From contig JAJFUG010000196.1 in assembly GCA_021372515.1 (NCBI GenBank), positions 1 through 18,978 of the forward strand: DNA of 18,978 nt, given 5' to 3'. Source of the DNA: a bacterium. GTDB taxonomy: Bacteria; Gemmatimonadota; Glassbacteria; GWA2-58-10. The notes below the pieces were generated by a model. That model was not told the DNA's origin and made no database searches. It was given only the letters and a program-made list of their open reading frames with translations. The position numbers and the translations under genes are program-made. The stretch's first letter is position 1; the number at the start of each line of letters is the position of its first letter. This document shows positions 1-7,787 of this stretch, piece after piece.

Positions 1-157
1 GCGTGTCGAGGCCCGAGGGCAACGGCGGGTTGTACTTTTCCTGGTGGCTGTAATCGAACGTGTCGGCCGGGGCGGCGGAGCCAGGCTCCGGCGCGGCTGC
101 GGCCAAGCCATGCAATATGGCGCTCAGGACCAGGACAAGTACGCTCAGGCATCTCAT
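1..157 (-). CDS. Secreted protein of unknown function, N-terminal fragment
   Basis: This is the first 52 codons of a gene that runs out of the window at position 1. The start ATG is at 157-155. The translation begins MRCLSVLVLVLSAILHG, a short basic start followed by a hydrophobic stretch, then AAAAPEPG, which looks like a Sec signal peptide with a cleavage region near residues 18-22. The visible mature part (about 30 residues, including FDYSHQEKYNPPLPSG) shows no motif I recognise. A well-formed promoter lies upstream at 202-230, so the gene is probably transcribed on its own rather than only by read-through from the M28 peptidase gene. The reading frame is open to the window edge. Function cannot be called from this fragment. 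Confidence 0.6.
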   Translation of the reverse strand, partial: MRCLSVLVLVLSAILHGLAAAAPEPGSAAPADTFDYSHQEKYNPPLPSGLDT

Positions 158-201
158 GCGGGCGCTCCGGGTGACAGTGGGCAGTGCCGTGATCGCCCTC
201 C

Positions 202-230
202 AGTATAAACTCACAGCGGAACAAAATCAA
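202..230 (-). promoter_or_regulatory. Sigma-70-type promoter of the gene at 157-1
   Basis: Read on the minus strand, TTGATT (230-225) and TATACT (207-202) are separated by exactly 17 bases. The -10 box lies 45 bases upstream of the ATG at 157. Both hexamers are close to consensus and sit in a locally AT-rich stretch between two GC-rich genes. Identified by eye only. A second copy of the same -35 hexamer with the same spacing occurs at 18942-18947. Confidence 0.6.
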
Positions 231-267
231 TAAAACAACGAACTATTTGGCATCGAACGGGCTACTC

Positions 268-1497
268 TCAGATGCTCTGTATCCGGGTCAGGTACTCCTG
301 CATCAGGCGGAAGAAATTCTCCACGCAGTCGACAGGCACGGTCTCGGGCTTGTCCTCGGGACGGTGCCAGAGGTGGGTCAGCTCGTAGCCCGTGCTGTTG
401 ACATACAGCGCCCGCGCCCCGGTCTCCCGGAACGGGCTGCCGTCCAGCTCGAACCCGTCCGGCCCGGCCAGGCGCGGCGTTCCGGGCAGTTCGAGCTGCT
501 GGTCGATTTTCTGGACCAGTTGCCAGAGTTCACTGTCGGAGGTGTAGATCTGGAAATCCGGGCCCCAGGTGGCCGAGTCGACATTGACCAGGAACCGGAT
601 GTTGTTGTAGCCGCCGCTGCGGCGCAGGACCTGGGCGTAATGCTCGGCCCCGGCCTTGCCGTACTCCTCGCCCGTGGTGGCCAGGAACGTGATCCCCCGC
701 TCCAGCGGGGATTTCCTGGCCATGGCCTGGGCCAGCATCAGCATGGCGACCACCGAGGCCGTGTTGTCGTTGGCCCCGGGCGTGTTGTAGACCGTGTCCA
801 GGTGGGCGATGAACAGTATCTCCTGGCCGCTGCGGCCGGGAAGGTGGCCCACCACGTTGAGGCACTCGGAGCCGCGTTCGAACTCCACGTCGTCCTTGAG
901 GTACACCGGCAGGCCCTTTTCCAGCGCCTCGGCGGCCAGGGCGGAGTCCTGGCGGCCCAGGTTGAACACCGGCGCCCCGCCGAACTCCAGGCCGTAGCTG
1001 TACCAGGGCCGCGGCACGGCCTGCCCGTACTGGGAGAGCGCCAGGTAGGCGGCCACCTGGCCGCTGCGGCTGTCCACCAGGGCAAAAGGCGGCAGGCTGT
1101 CCACTCCGCTGCGCCGCAGCCGTCCGCGCAGGCCCTCCGGCCCGGTGCCCGAGGTGCCGTGGCCTGGGAAAGCCTCCACGCGCGTGCCGGCGATGGTAAG
1201 TTCCGGCTCGCCGGTGAGCTTCCAGCGCACGAACTCGAACGGGTCTTTCTCCACCACCGGCAGGCAGTCGCGCAGCTCGCGCTCCACGATGGCCGCCGCC
1301 TGGCGCATGGCCGGGCTGCCGATCGGACGGGGGCCGAGGTCGCAGATTTCCTCCAGACGCGATTCCAGGTAGCGGCGGCGCGCCTCCGGAGTATCGACCG
1401 GCGAGGCGGACACGCCGCCGCCGGACCCGCTGCAACCGGTCAGGGCCGCGCCAAGCGCGGCGGCCCCGGAAATTGAGACGAAATCTCTGCGACGCAT
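268..1497 (-). CDS. M28-family zinc aminopeptidase, predicted lipoprotein
   Basis: This 409-residue protein is a co-catalytic di-zinc aminopeptidase of family M28. The five expected metal ligands and the general base can be seen: H232 in AHLDT, D244 in GANDNTAS, E277 (base) and E278 in TTGEEYG, D307 in VNVDSATW, and H378 in LWHRPEDKPE. The N-terminus MRRRDFVSIS resembles a Tat twin-arginine motif. It is followed by a hydrophobic stretch and a lipobox L19-T-G-C22, so the enzyme is probably exported folded and lipid-anchored, acting outside the cytoplasm on peptides. The start is supported by GGGAGG seven bases upstream. It is the last gene of a leftward group (glycosidase, DinB protein, peptidase), 65 bases after the DinB gene. 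The family call is secure; the substrate is unknown. Confidence 0.9.
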   Translation of the reverse strand: MRRRDFVSISGAAALGAALTGCSGSGGGVSASPVDTPEARRRYLESRLEEICDLGPRPIGSPAMRQAAAIVERELRDCLPVVEKDPFEFVRWKLTGEPELTIAGTRVEAFPGHGTSGTGPEGLRGRLRRSGVDSLPPFALVDSRSGQVAAYLALSQYGQAVPRPWYSYGLEFGGAPVFNLGRQDSALAAEALEKGLPVYLKDDVEFERGSECLNVVGHLPGRSGQEILFIAHLDTVYNTPGANDNTASVVAMLMLAQAMARKSPLERGITFLATTGEEYGKAGAEHYAQVLRRSGGYNNIRFLVNVDSATWGPDFQIYTSDSELWQLVQKIDQQLELPGTPRLAGPDGFELDGSPFRETGARALYVNSTGYELTHLWHRPEDKPETVPVDCVENFFRLMQEYLTRIQSI

Positions 1498-1562
1498 GGC
1501 GGGGCCTCCCGTGATCTAATGGATTACACCGACAGCAGCCGTGCAATGTGGATTATCAGTTC

Positions 1563-2048
1563 TCACTTGCCCTGCAGACGGCGTGTCAGGCCGATCTGGC
1601 CTGCGTGGTAGCTCTCGTGGACCAGCATCATGCTGAGGAAAGTCCCCACGGTGGGAAGCTCCACCGGCCGGGCGATCGGGAACGGGTCGAGCACCCGGTC
1701 GACCTGGGCCGGGTCGAGTTCCCGAAGACGTGTTTGCATTTCCTCGCCGGTCTGTTTAATCCCGCTCACCAGCCGTTCCACAGGCAGGGCCTCTTTCGAG
1801 TCCGGGCCGAGCGCGGACGAGCCGCGCTGGTAGAGCTCCACCTCGGCCTGGTTCAGCACCGGCTTACCGCCCAGTGCTTCGAGCATCCGGCCGCGGTAGA
1901 CCAGGATATGCCCCAGGTTCCAGTTGATACAGTTGCCGCCCGCCGTGCCCGGCGCGGCCAGGCTTTCGGCCTGGGTGAGGCCCTCGGTGTTGCGGTCCAG
2001 GTTCAGCTTGTTGTACTGAAGGGCGGCCAGCAGATACAGGTTGTACAT
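1563..2048 (-). CDS. DinB/YfiT-like four-helix-bundle metalloprotein
   Basis: This 161-residue cytoplasmic protein of the DinB superfamily shows the family's metal-binding histidine triad: H47 in NWNLGHILVYR, then H144 and H148 in HESYHAGQIG near the C-terminus. Length and the spacing of the triad fit the family, whose better-known members are thiol (bacillithiol or mycothiol) transferases or putative hydrolases. A helix running from VERLVSGIKQTGEEM to LRELDP separates the metal-site helices. A strong GGAGGAG site precedes the ATG. The gene starts 18 bases after the glycosidase stop codon, so the two are likely co-transcribed. Nothing in the sequence points to a specific substrate. Confidence 0.82.
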   Translation of the reverse strand: MYNLYLLAALQYNKLNLDRNTEGLTQAESLAAPGTAGGNCINWNLGHILVYRGRMLEALGGKPVLNQAEVELYQRGSSALGPDSKEALPVERLVSGIKQTGEEMQTRLRELDPAQVDRVLDPFPIARPVELPTVGTFLSMMLVHESYHAGQIGLTRRLQGK

Positions 2049-2066
2049 CGTGCTCCTCCGTTGCTT

Positions 2067-3227
2067 TCAGCGTTTCTTTATTTCCAGCCCTGTCCGCCCG
2101 AAGGCCGGCGCCTCGGCCGGCTCGGACCAGACCTCGCGTTGCAGGACCGGCAGGATATCGCTCATGATACTCTTGGTGAGGGTGTAGAGGATCGCCCCGG
2201 AGCCGCCCAGCTCGCGCCCCAGCCGCACCTGGGCCACCTCGCCGGCGGGTGTGTCCTGGAATGCCCCCTGGCTGAACACCAGCGGTATCCTGCCCGCCAC
2301 CCGGGCGGCCTCGTTGCGCGCGAACTGCTCGTAATGCTGCACGTTGTAGGGGCTGCCGCCGTAGTTCATGGGGGTGATGAAATCCAGCCAGCCCTCGCGC
2401 GCCCAGAGTCCCCAGTCCTGGCGGACAGACTCGTTGCGGTCGCTGTGGTCGTTGCACCAGACCGCAGCCGATATGACCAGGCCGGGGCGGGCTTTTTTGA
2501 GCAGCGGGCGCATCTCCTGGACAAACGAGCTGACCGTGCCGCAGAGGTAGTCCATGTACTGAGCAGCCAGGGGGCCGCCCGCCTGGACATCTTTGGGCCA
2601 GCTCTCAACCTTGTGCCCCAGGCTTTTCTCGAAAGCGGCGCGGCAGTGCCCGCAGTAGCAGTAGTCGCCCTCCGGCAGACGGATGTAGTCGTAGAGGATG
2701 CCGTCCAGCTGGTACTTGTCGGCCAGCTCGGTCAGCATGCGGCGCATCAGCTCGCGGTTTACCTCCTGGGAGGGGCAGAGGCTGTTGACCGTTTTGCCGT
2801 CCGGGCCGTGCACCAGGCGCTCCGGGTCGGTGCTGTCCGGGGCCAGGTACCACTCGATGGTCCAGGCGTGCACCTCGATCCCCTCGGCGTGGGCGGCGTC
2901 CGTGATCTCGTCCAGAAGGTCCGGGCTGAACAGGCATTGCGCGGGCGGCAGGGTGGGGACCACTTTCGAGGGATAACAAGCCCCCCGCGCGCTCACCACG
3001 TTGGGGAACACGGCGTTCACCCCCAGGGCCTTGAGCTTGGCGAACAGGCCGCGCCACATGCCGTTGGGAACCAGCGGGAATGTGCCGTATTTTTCGTTCG
3101 GGCTCAGCTCCATGTACACCCCGCGCAGCTCCTGGCGCGGCGCGGCGGCGGCGTTCTGCGCTGCGGCCGGAGTGACAGACACCAGCAGCATGGCCAGAAA
3201 GATCAGACTGCCGAGGACGGTTCGCAT
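2067..3227 (-). CDS. Secreted family-10-like glycoside hydrolase (GHL10 type)
   Basis: This 386-residue protein has a clear Sec signal peptide (residues 1-23, hydrophobic core LGSLIFLAMLLVSV, cleavage near AAAQ). The mature part begins with RGVYMELSPNEKYG, as in the GHL10 TIM-barrel family (PF02638-like). Conserved strand motifs follow in order: LKALGVNAVFPNV (65-77), AHAEGIEVHAWTIEWYLAP (112-130), DGILYDYIRLPEGDY (175-189) with the usual aromatic and acidic residues of the barrel, and LDFITPMNYG (281-290). A small cysteine cluster CYCGHC (190-195) follows the DGILYDYIR strand. The predicted role is exported hydrolysis of a glycan; the exact substrate is not visible. A strong AAAGGAGGGA site precedes the ATG. 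The product is the first gene of a leftward operon with the DinB and M28 genes. Confidence 0.85.
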   Translation of the reverse strand: MRTVLGSLIFLAMLLVSVTPAAAQNAAAAPRQELRGVYMELSPNEKYGTFPLVPNGMWRGLFAKLKALGVNAVFPNVVSARGACYPSKVVPTLPPAQCLFSPDLLDEITDAAHAEGIEVHAWTIEWYLAPDSTDPERLVHGPDGKTVNSLCPSQEVNRELMRRMLTELADKYQLDGILYDYIRLPEGDYCYCGHCRAAFEKSLGHKVESWPKDVQAGGPLAAQYMDYLCGTVSSFVQEMRPLLKKARPGLVISAAVWCNDHSDRNESVRQDWGLWAREGWLDFITPMNYGGSPYNVQHYEQFARNEAARVAGRIPLVFSQGAFQDTPAGEVAQVRLGRELGGSGAILYTLTKSIMSDILPVLQREVWSEPAEAPAFGRTGLEIKKR

Positions 3228-3343
3228 TGCCGTTCCCTCCTTTGCTGCCGTTTTTACACCAAACGACTTGAGAAGATACTAATCCGGTTGCCGGGCCTGG
3301 GTTGATGAATGGGCCCGGAGCACTATACCCGAAAGACATTATT

Positions 3344-3369
3344 GTTCTCTTGGTTACGGCCAAGAGAAC
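3344..3369. repeat. Perfect 10-bp inverted repeat, REP-like
   Basis: GTTCTCTTGG and CCAAGAGAAC form a perfect 10-bp stem around the six-base loop TTACGG. It resembles the intergenic palindromes of the 'GGTTAC...CCAA' kind that are dispersed in many bacterial genomes. No T-tract follows on either strand, so it is not a typical terminator. Confidence 0.6.
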
Positions 3370-3572
3370 CAGAAGCCATTGGGGGGCCGTAAACTCGCGC
3401 AGGCATTGTCTGACTTAATGCCAGCGGTGTGCACGGGAATTTTTCACGCTGCCTTCGGAGCAGGGCGGCGCTGCCGCGAATTGCCCGCCCTGCCATGTCA
3501 CTTTGAATGGCTTCTGTGTGCGCAGGGCAATTGCTCCGCTCCCCAGGCAAGGCTCAAACATACGGCCCCCGA

Positions 3573-3589
3573 GCGGCCCGTCGGGCCGC
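3573..3589. repeat. GC-rich 7-bp stem-loop
   Basis: GCGGCCC and GGGCCGC flank a three-base loop GTC. The stem lies inside the gene-free stretch and may be part of the same dispersed element as the hairpins at 3344 and 3759. On its own it could arise by chance in GC-rich DNA. Confidence 0.35.
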
Positions 3590-3758
3590 GGGTGGACAAA
3601 GCGCAGCTTTACAGCTCCAACCATCAAGCTGTCGCGCACACCAAGTACAAGGGACGCACCCGCGTGCGCGCCCGGGTGGACGCGGGGTCCGCCCCTGCAT
3701 CGGCTGGCGCCACCGGACGCCCACGGCATTCATTCGGGCCGACCGGCTTTTTGCTGTA

Positions 3759-3780
3759 GGGGCACGGCGTGCCGTGCCCC
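3759..3780. repeat. Perfect 10-bp inverted repeat with 2-base loop
   Basis: GGGGCACGGC and GCCGTGCCCC are perfect complements separated by GT, preceded by GTA. The motif 'GTAGGGGC...GCCCC' is similar in design to the hairpin at 6279-6308, so the two are probably members of one dispersed palindrome family. It sits 27 bases beyond the stop codon of the lyase gene and could protect that mRNA's 3' end. No T-run follows. Confidence 0.6.
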
Positions 3781-3806
3781 CGCGGTAAGCATGGCTCAGA
3801 CCTCAG

Positions 3807-6056
3807 CTACCGCCGCAACTCGTAGCTCCCGGCCGGACCCTCGAAACAGAGAACTCCCGATTCCTCGCACACCACGGCCACCGGGATCAGCACCCGTCCG
3901 TCCAGGCGCACCTGCCAGGCGCCGGCGGCCAGGTCGGCGACCAGGACTTTCAGGTTGGCCTTGCCGCTGCCGCTCAGTTTGAAGCGCAACGTGCCGTCCA
4001 AACGCTCGCTGTCGCGGCTGAACAGGACCGCGCGTCCGGCCAGAGTTGCCCCTACCAGCGGCCCGGCCTCGATCCGCTCCGGTTTGTGAAGGTTGCTGTT
4101 GCCGGTGTCGGTAACCTGGAGCACGTTGAGGAAAAGGTCGGTGGCCTGGCCGGGCTGCGGCGAGACCTGCACCCGCCAGGCGCCCATCTCGTATTCCTCG
4201 GTATTATTCTCGGGCTGGCTGGCGAAATTGCGGCCGAACACCTCGAACTCATGGCCCGGCCCACCGACTTTTTCCACCGTGCGTCCGTCGGCTGCGGGCA
4301 GCAGGATGTCGTCGCACAGACGGCCGCTCCAGGTGCGCTGGGTCAGGTCGAAAGTCACCCGGCCGCCCTCGACCTTGGGCTCCTCCATCCCGTGCAGAAG
4401 CCAGTACTTGGCGAAACTGCTGTCACTGGCGGTGACCCGGTCGAACACAACCAGGGCCGCGGGCACGCGCTCGACCGCCCCAAGGTTGAGAAAGACGAAC
4501 GAGCGCCGCACCTGGCGCACCTTGGGGCTGTAGGCCGCGGTGATATCGCCCTTGAGGTAGCTGAAATCCGGGCTCTGGGCACTCGGTCCGAACCAGTGCC
4601 CCAACACCTGGCCGGTACGGTAGTCACGGTCCAGGAAATCCTGCAGCGTGCCGGCCGAGCGCCAGAGGTTGGGGAAACGCTGCCCGCCGTCGTTCACTTT
4701 CTCCACGTTGCGGAAACCCGAGGTGATCCATTTTTCAGACGGGTCGTAGACCAGCAGGCTGTTGTGGGCGATGGTGCGCTTGTAGTAGTTGACGTTGTGC
4801 GGCCCCAGGTAGCCCCCGTCATCCCCCTCGTAGATCCCCGAGTCCACGGCCAGCGGCCCGCGGTAGTAAATCTGGAACGCCCCTGCGTCATGGTGCTGGT
4901 GGTTCAGGAAATTGTACTCGTTGACTTTCATCTCGCAGATCACCGGCTGGCCCTCCCAGCCGGTGCGGGCGTACATGAACCCGAACGGCGGGCCGCAGTA
5001 GCGGCTGAGCGGCAGCTCGGCGAGGCTCCAGGGCTTGAGCCGCGGGTCGAGCCAGAGCAGGATGAAAAGCTGGTCCATCGGGTAGTTGGCGTGCTTGAGC
5101 ACCTCGAAGGGCCAGGGGCTCTTGAGGTAGTCGGCCAGGATGTAACCGTCGTTGTAGTAGCTGGCGCAGAGCAGCGCGGCCAGCTTGGGGGTCCAGATGA
5201 AATCGTCCCCGCCGGTGAGCAGGCGTCCGTCCGGACGGCGCATGTAGATCCACTGGTAGGGTACGAACTGCTGGGCCGGGTTGAACACGTTGCCCGCGCC
5301 CAGGCGGTCGAAAATCCAGAGCGGGTAGAGATCGCTGCCGAAACGCGTGTCGCCGTAGGGGGCGCCTTGGTGGTAGGCGCCGCCGGGGTAGAACCAGTCG
5401 CGCGCCGGGATGAAGTCGCGGAATATCTTGCCCGCGGCCTCGCGGTACATGTCGGGGTACTCGTCGTACACCGCCAGCCCGGCTGAAAGCAGGTCGCGGT
5501 TGACCATCCACTCGGCCAGGTGCCCGGTGAGCGAGCCCTCCTGGCGGATCGGGTAGCCGATCTCGAACAGCCCGGCCAGACGGATGAAATGGCCGACCAG
5601 CTCCTCCTTGTCCTCGCGGGTCAGCCAGGGGTAGCACCAGTCGTAGACCACGGCCCCGGCCAGCAGCATCCGTCCGATGGAGCGCTCCCCCATATCCATG
5701 TTCCAGGTGGTCTGTTCCAGGGTGTCGAGCGCCACGGCGATGGTGCGGCGGGCCAGGGCGGAATCGGGCGCAAGCAGGCAGCGCAGGGCGTCCACGATCA
5801 TGCGGTTCTCGGCGTTGCGCTCACCCAGACGCTGGAGGTTCTCCCAGTAGGGCCTCAGCACCGGGTTCTCGACCCGGTGGCGAAGGTCCTCCAGGTCGCG
5901 CGTTCGCAGGAACAGGCGCGGGTGCTCCGCGGGCGGCACCGGGACACTGACCCCGTCCGGCAAGCTCATCCAGCGGGCGTCCACCGGCGAACCCGCGGCC
6001 AGGGGCAGGGCCATGCAGCAAACACAGGCAAGGGCCAGGGACAGGGCTTTTCGCAT
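3807..6056 (-). CDS. Secreted heparinase II/III-like polysaccharide lyase
   Basis: This 749-residue protein has a Sec signal peptide (residues 1-22, core ALSLALACVCCMALPLA). The mature protein opens with EHPRLFLRTRDLEDLRHRV (44-62), the usual start of the alpha-helical toroid of alginate lyase/heparinase II-type enzymes. The toroid runs to about residue 350. The heparinase II/III-like beta domain then begins with NEYNFLNHQHHDAGAF (379-394) and YYRGPLAVDSGIY (397-409), and H431 lies in KRTIAHNSLLVYDP. This histidine-rich signature is diagnostic of the superfamily; the likely reaction is beta-elimination of a uronic-acid-containing polysaccharide outside the cytoplasm. Length and two-domain layout match PL12/PL15/PL21-type enzymes, but the substrate cannot be read. 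The ATG has GGGAGA six bases upstream. It is flanked on both sides by hairpin repeats and is probably transcribed alone. Confidence 0.88.
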   Translation of the reverse strand: MRKALSLALACVCCMALPLAAGSPVDARWMSLPDGVSVPVPPAEHPRLFLRTRDLEDLRHRVENPVLRPYWENLQRLGERNAENRMIVDALRCLLAPDSALARRTIAVALDTLEQTTWNMDMGERSIGRMLLAGAVVYDWCYPWLTREDKEELVGHFIRLAGLFEIGYPIRQEGSLTGHLAEWMVNRDLLSAGLAVYDEYPDMYREAAGKIFRDFIPARDWFYPGGAYHQGAPYGDTRFGSDLYPLWIFDRLGAGNVFNPAQQFVPYQWIYMRRPDGRLLTGGDDFIWTPKLAALLCASYYNDGYILADYLKSPWPFEVLKHANYPMDQLFILLWLDPRLKPWSLAELPLSRYCGPPFGFMYARTGWEGQPVICEMKVNEYNFLNHQHHDAGAFQIYYRGPLAVDSGIYEGDDGGYLGPHNVNYYKRTIAHNSLLVYDPSEKWITSGFRNVEKVNDGGQRFPNLWRSAGTLQDFLDRDYRTGQVLGHWFGPSAQSPDFSYLKGDITAAYSPKVRQVRRSFVFLNLGAVERVPAALVVFDRVTASDSSFAKYWLLHGMEEPKVEGGRVTFDLTQRTWSGRLCDDILLPAADGRTVEKVGGPGHEFEVFGRNFASQPENNTEEYEMGAWRVQVSPQPGQATDLFLNVLQVTDTGNSNLHKPERIEAGPLVGATLAGRAVLFSRDSERLDGTLRFKLSGSGKANLKVLVADLAAGAWQVRLDGRVLIPVAVVCEESGVLCFEGPAGSYELRR

Positions 6057-6103
6057 TGGGTTCTCCCGAGAGTTGGTTCGGAAAATGGATTTATTGGATA
6101 GAT

Positions 6104-6130
6104 GTTCTACTCAAGCCTGTGTTTTGTCAA
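6104..6130 (-). promoter_or_regulatory. Possible promoter of the lyase gene
   Basis: On the minus strand there is a perfect -35 hexamer TTGACA at 6130-6125, followed by TAGAAC as the nearest -10-like hexamer with a short 15-base spacer. The region between it and the ATG at 6056 is AT-rich compared with its surroundings. The poor spacing and weak -10 make this a tentative call. Confidence 0.3.
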
Positions 6131-6140
6131 CAACTCCCGC

Positions 6141-6246
6141 CCGCCTTCGGCGGACACCCCCTTTGTTAAGGGGGATTTTTGCGGCCCTTTTTTCGGGCTT
6201 ACAGTGGCTTGGACGACTGATGGCCAGTCCCCCTTAAAAAAGGGGG
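6141..6246. repeat. MITE-like block of short hairpins
   Basis: A run of stem-loops lies between the dipeptidase and lyase genes: CCGCC/GGCGG at 6141-6153, CCCCCTT/AAGGGGG around TGTT at 6157-6174, GCCC/GGGC around a T-run at 6184-6198, and CCCCCTT/AAGGGGG around AAAA at 6229-6246. The first and last CCCCCTT hairpins are near-identical and face each other, giving a composite inverted layout typical of small non-autonomous repeats. No coding sequence is present. Multicopy status in the genome cannot be seen here. Confidence 0.55.
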
Positions 6247-6278
6247 AAACAGGGGGTTGTAGCGTTTACGCTTTCACC

Positions 6279-6308
6279 GTAGGGACGGCCACAGGGGGCC
6301 GCCCCTAC
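6279..6308. repeat. 12-bp inverted repeat, dispersed GTAGGGGCGGCC type
   Basis: GTAGGGACGGCC (6279-6290) and GGCCGCCCCTAC (6297-6308) form a 12-bp stem with one mismatch around the loop ACAGGG. The outer GTAGGGGC...GCCCCTAC ends resemble the palindrome at 3759-3780. It lies 34 bases beyond the dipeptidase stop codon and may also act as an mRNA end structure. Confidence 0.6.
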
Positions 6309-6341
6309 AGATTATGATATCCCCGGAAACAGGCGACCCGT

Positions 6342-7787
6342 TCAGCCCCGGAACGACTTGAGAATGGCCAGGAGGAATTTCCAGACCTCGTCGATCGAGG
6401 GCACGTTGACCCGTTCCTCAGGGCAGTGCGGGTTCTGGATGGTCGGGCCGAGCGAGATCATGTCCATGCCGCTGTAACGCGCCCCCAGCACGGCGGTCTC
6501 CAGGCCGGCGTGGATCACCTCGACCTTGGCCTCCCGGCCGAACAGCCCGTGGTAGACCCGCTGGCAGCGAGCCAGCAGCGGGCTGTGCATGTCCGGCTGC
6601 CAGGCCGGGTAGCCGCTGCCGAATGTGACCTCGGCCCCGGCCAGACGGCAGATCGCCCCGACTTTGGTGCACAGGGCGGCCAGGCGCGAGGTGACCGAGC
6701 TGCGCTGGCTGTTCAGCACGTGCAGCGCGCCGTTTTCGATTCTAAGCGTGGCCATGTTGGTCGAGGTCTCGACCAGGCCCGGGATGTCGGAACTCATGCG
6801 GACCACCCCGTGGGGCAGGGCCAGAAGGAGGTCCACAGCTCGGCGGGTGCCGGCGACTGTGACCGCCTGCCCGGTGGCCGGGCCGGCCCCGGCAGCCTTG
6901 ATCTCCACCGTATTCTCCACGGCGGCGTACTCGGCGCGCGCTGTCTTCTCGAACGCGGCGGCGAGTTTAACCGCATTTTCCAGTCCGGCTTTCGGGAGGG
7001 CCACGGTCGCGGAGGCATCCCGCGGGATCGCGTTGTGGGCGCTGCCGCCCTTGAGCGCGGTCAGGCGCAGCGGCAGCTCCGCGGCCAGGGCGTCCAGAAG
7101 CCGGGCCAGCAGCTTGTTGGCCGAGGCGCGCTGCTTGTGGATGTCCACGCCCGAGTGCCCGCCGCGCAGGCCGCCCACGGTAAGGTTCAGCGCCAGGCTG
7201 CCCGGCTCGACTGCCCCCAGCTCCAGCGGCAGGCGGATCGCGGTCTCCTGGCCGCCGGCGCAGCCCACGGTGAACACGCCCTCGTCCTCGCTGTCCAGGT
7301 TGAGCACGGTCCGTCCGCTCACAAACCCCGGCTCCAGACGGTTAGCGCCGGTCAGCCCCTGCTCTTCGTCCACCGTGAACAGCAGCTCCAGGCGCGGGTG
7401 CTCTTGTTTACCGGTCTCGTGCAGGGCCAGGGCCATGGCGATAGCGATACCGTTGTCCGCTCCCAGGGTGGTGCGGTCGGCGTGCAGCCAGTCGCCTTCG
7501 CGGATCACCCGGATCGGGTCGCGCGAGAAATCGTGCGGCGAGTCGGGGGTCTTTTCGCAGACCATGTCCATGTGGCCCTGAATCACCACCGTGGGAGCGC
7601 TCTCGAACCCCTCCCCGGCAGGCAGGACCATGACCACGTTGCCCAGGCTGTCGGCGCGGTGCTCCAGGCCGCGGGCGGCGGCCCAGTCGCACAGCCAGCG
7701 CGAGATTTTCTCCTCGTGCTTGCTGCAGCGCGGCACGGCGTCTATCTGTCCGAATATCTCGATTATCTTGTCGGTGTCCTGGCTCAT
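6342..7787 (-). CDS. pepD: PepD-type aminoacyl-histidine dipeptidase (M20C)
   Basis: The 481-residue protein is a cytoplasmic di-zinc dipeptidase of the M20 family, close in length to E. coli PepD. The metal ligands can be followed: H72 and D74 in IQGHMDMVCEKTP (H72 is the ligand), D111 in LGADNGIAIAMAL (bridging), E141 (base) and E142 in TVDEEQGLTGA, D165 in LNLDSEDEG, and the late histidine in IHAGLETAVLGARY. The first 60 residues (IFGQIDAVPRCSKHEEKISRWL) are typical of the family. I chose the ATG at 7787 (MSQDTDK) because GGAGAGGG lies just upstream and the homology starts there. The frame stays open for another 32 codons to 7883, but that extension is basic and unlike the family. The predicted role is turnover of X-His and other dipeptides. 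It is divergent from the arsR operon. Confidence 0.92.
   Translation of the reverse strand: MSQDTDKIIEIFGQIDAVPRCSKHEEKISRWLCDWAAARGLEHRADSLGNVVMVLPAGEGFESAPTVVIQGHMDMVCEKTPDSPHDFSRDPIRVIREGDWLHADRTTLGADNGIAIAMALALHETGKQEHPRLELLFTVDEEQGLTGANRLEPGFVSGRTVLNLDSEDEGVFTVGCAGGQETAIRLPLELGAVEPGSLALNLTVGGLRGGHSGVDIHKQRASANKLLARLLDALAAELPLRLTALKGGSAHNAIPRDASATVALPKAGLENAVKLAAAFEKTARAEYAAVENTVEIKAAGAGPATGQAVTVAGTRRAVDLLLALPHGVVRMSSDIPGLVETSTNMATLRIENGALHVLNSQRSSVTSRLAALCTKVGAICRLAGAEVTFGSGYPAWQPDMHSPLLARCQRVYHGLFGREAKVEVIHAGLETAVLGARYSGMDMISLGPTIQNPHCPEERVNVPSIDEVWKFLLAILKSFRG

Larger units (their letters stand above)
3228..3806. other. 579-bp gene-free stretch with hairpins, repeat-like
   Basis: No convincing gene lies between the glycosidase start and the lyase stop. 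Short overlapping open frames exist on both strands (for example 3415-3729 minus and 3503-3982 plus), but none has a ribosome-binding site or a recognisable product. The stretch contains three near-perfect hairpins (3344-3369, 3573-3589, 3759-3780) and has the look of a dispersed non-coding element or a decayed insertion. The part nearest 3227 should hold the promoter of the glycosidase operon, but I see no clean -35/-10 pair there. Confidence 0.5.

Noticed and set aside
247-1476. 409-codon open frame on the plus strand opposite the M28 peptidase gene
   Set aside because: It mirrors the codon periodicity of a clearly recognisable gene on the other strand. The translation is a run of H, Q, V, G and R with no motif, and no ribosome-binding site is present.
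1548-3305. 585-codon open frame on the plus strand opposite the DinB and glycosidase genes
   Set aside because: It spans two well-supported opposite-strand genes and their gap; its composition is that of antisense GC-rich DNA.
3415-3729. 104-codon minus-strand open frame in the gene-free stretch
   Set aside because: No ribosome-binding site, overlapping open frames on both strands, and the sequence runs through a perfect hairpin. More likely a repeat element than a gene.
3759-3780. Rho-independent terminator after the lyase gene
   Set aside because: The stem is perfect, but no T-run follows on the minus strand, so I list it as a repeat-type palindrome.
4086-5486. 466-codon open frame on the plus strand opposite the lyase gene
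   Set aside because: The minus strand carries the lyase with its full signature. The plus frame has no recognisable domain or start signal.
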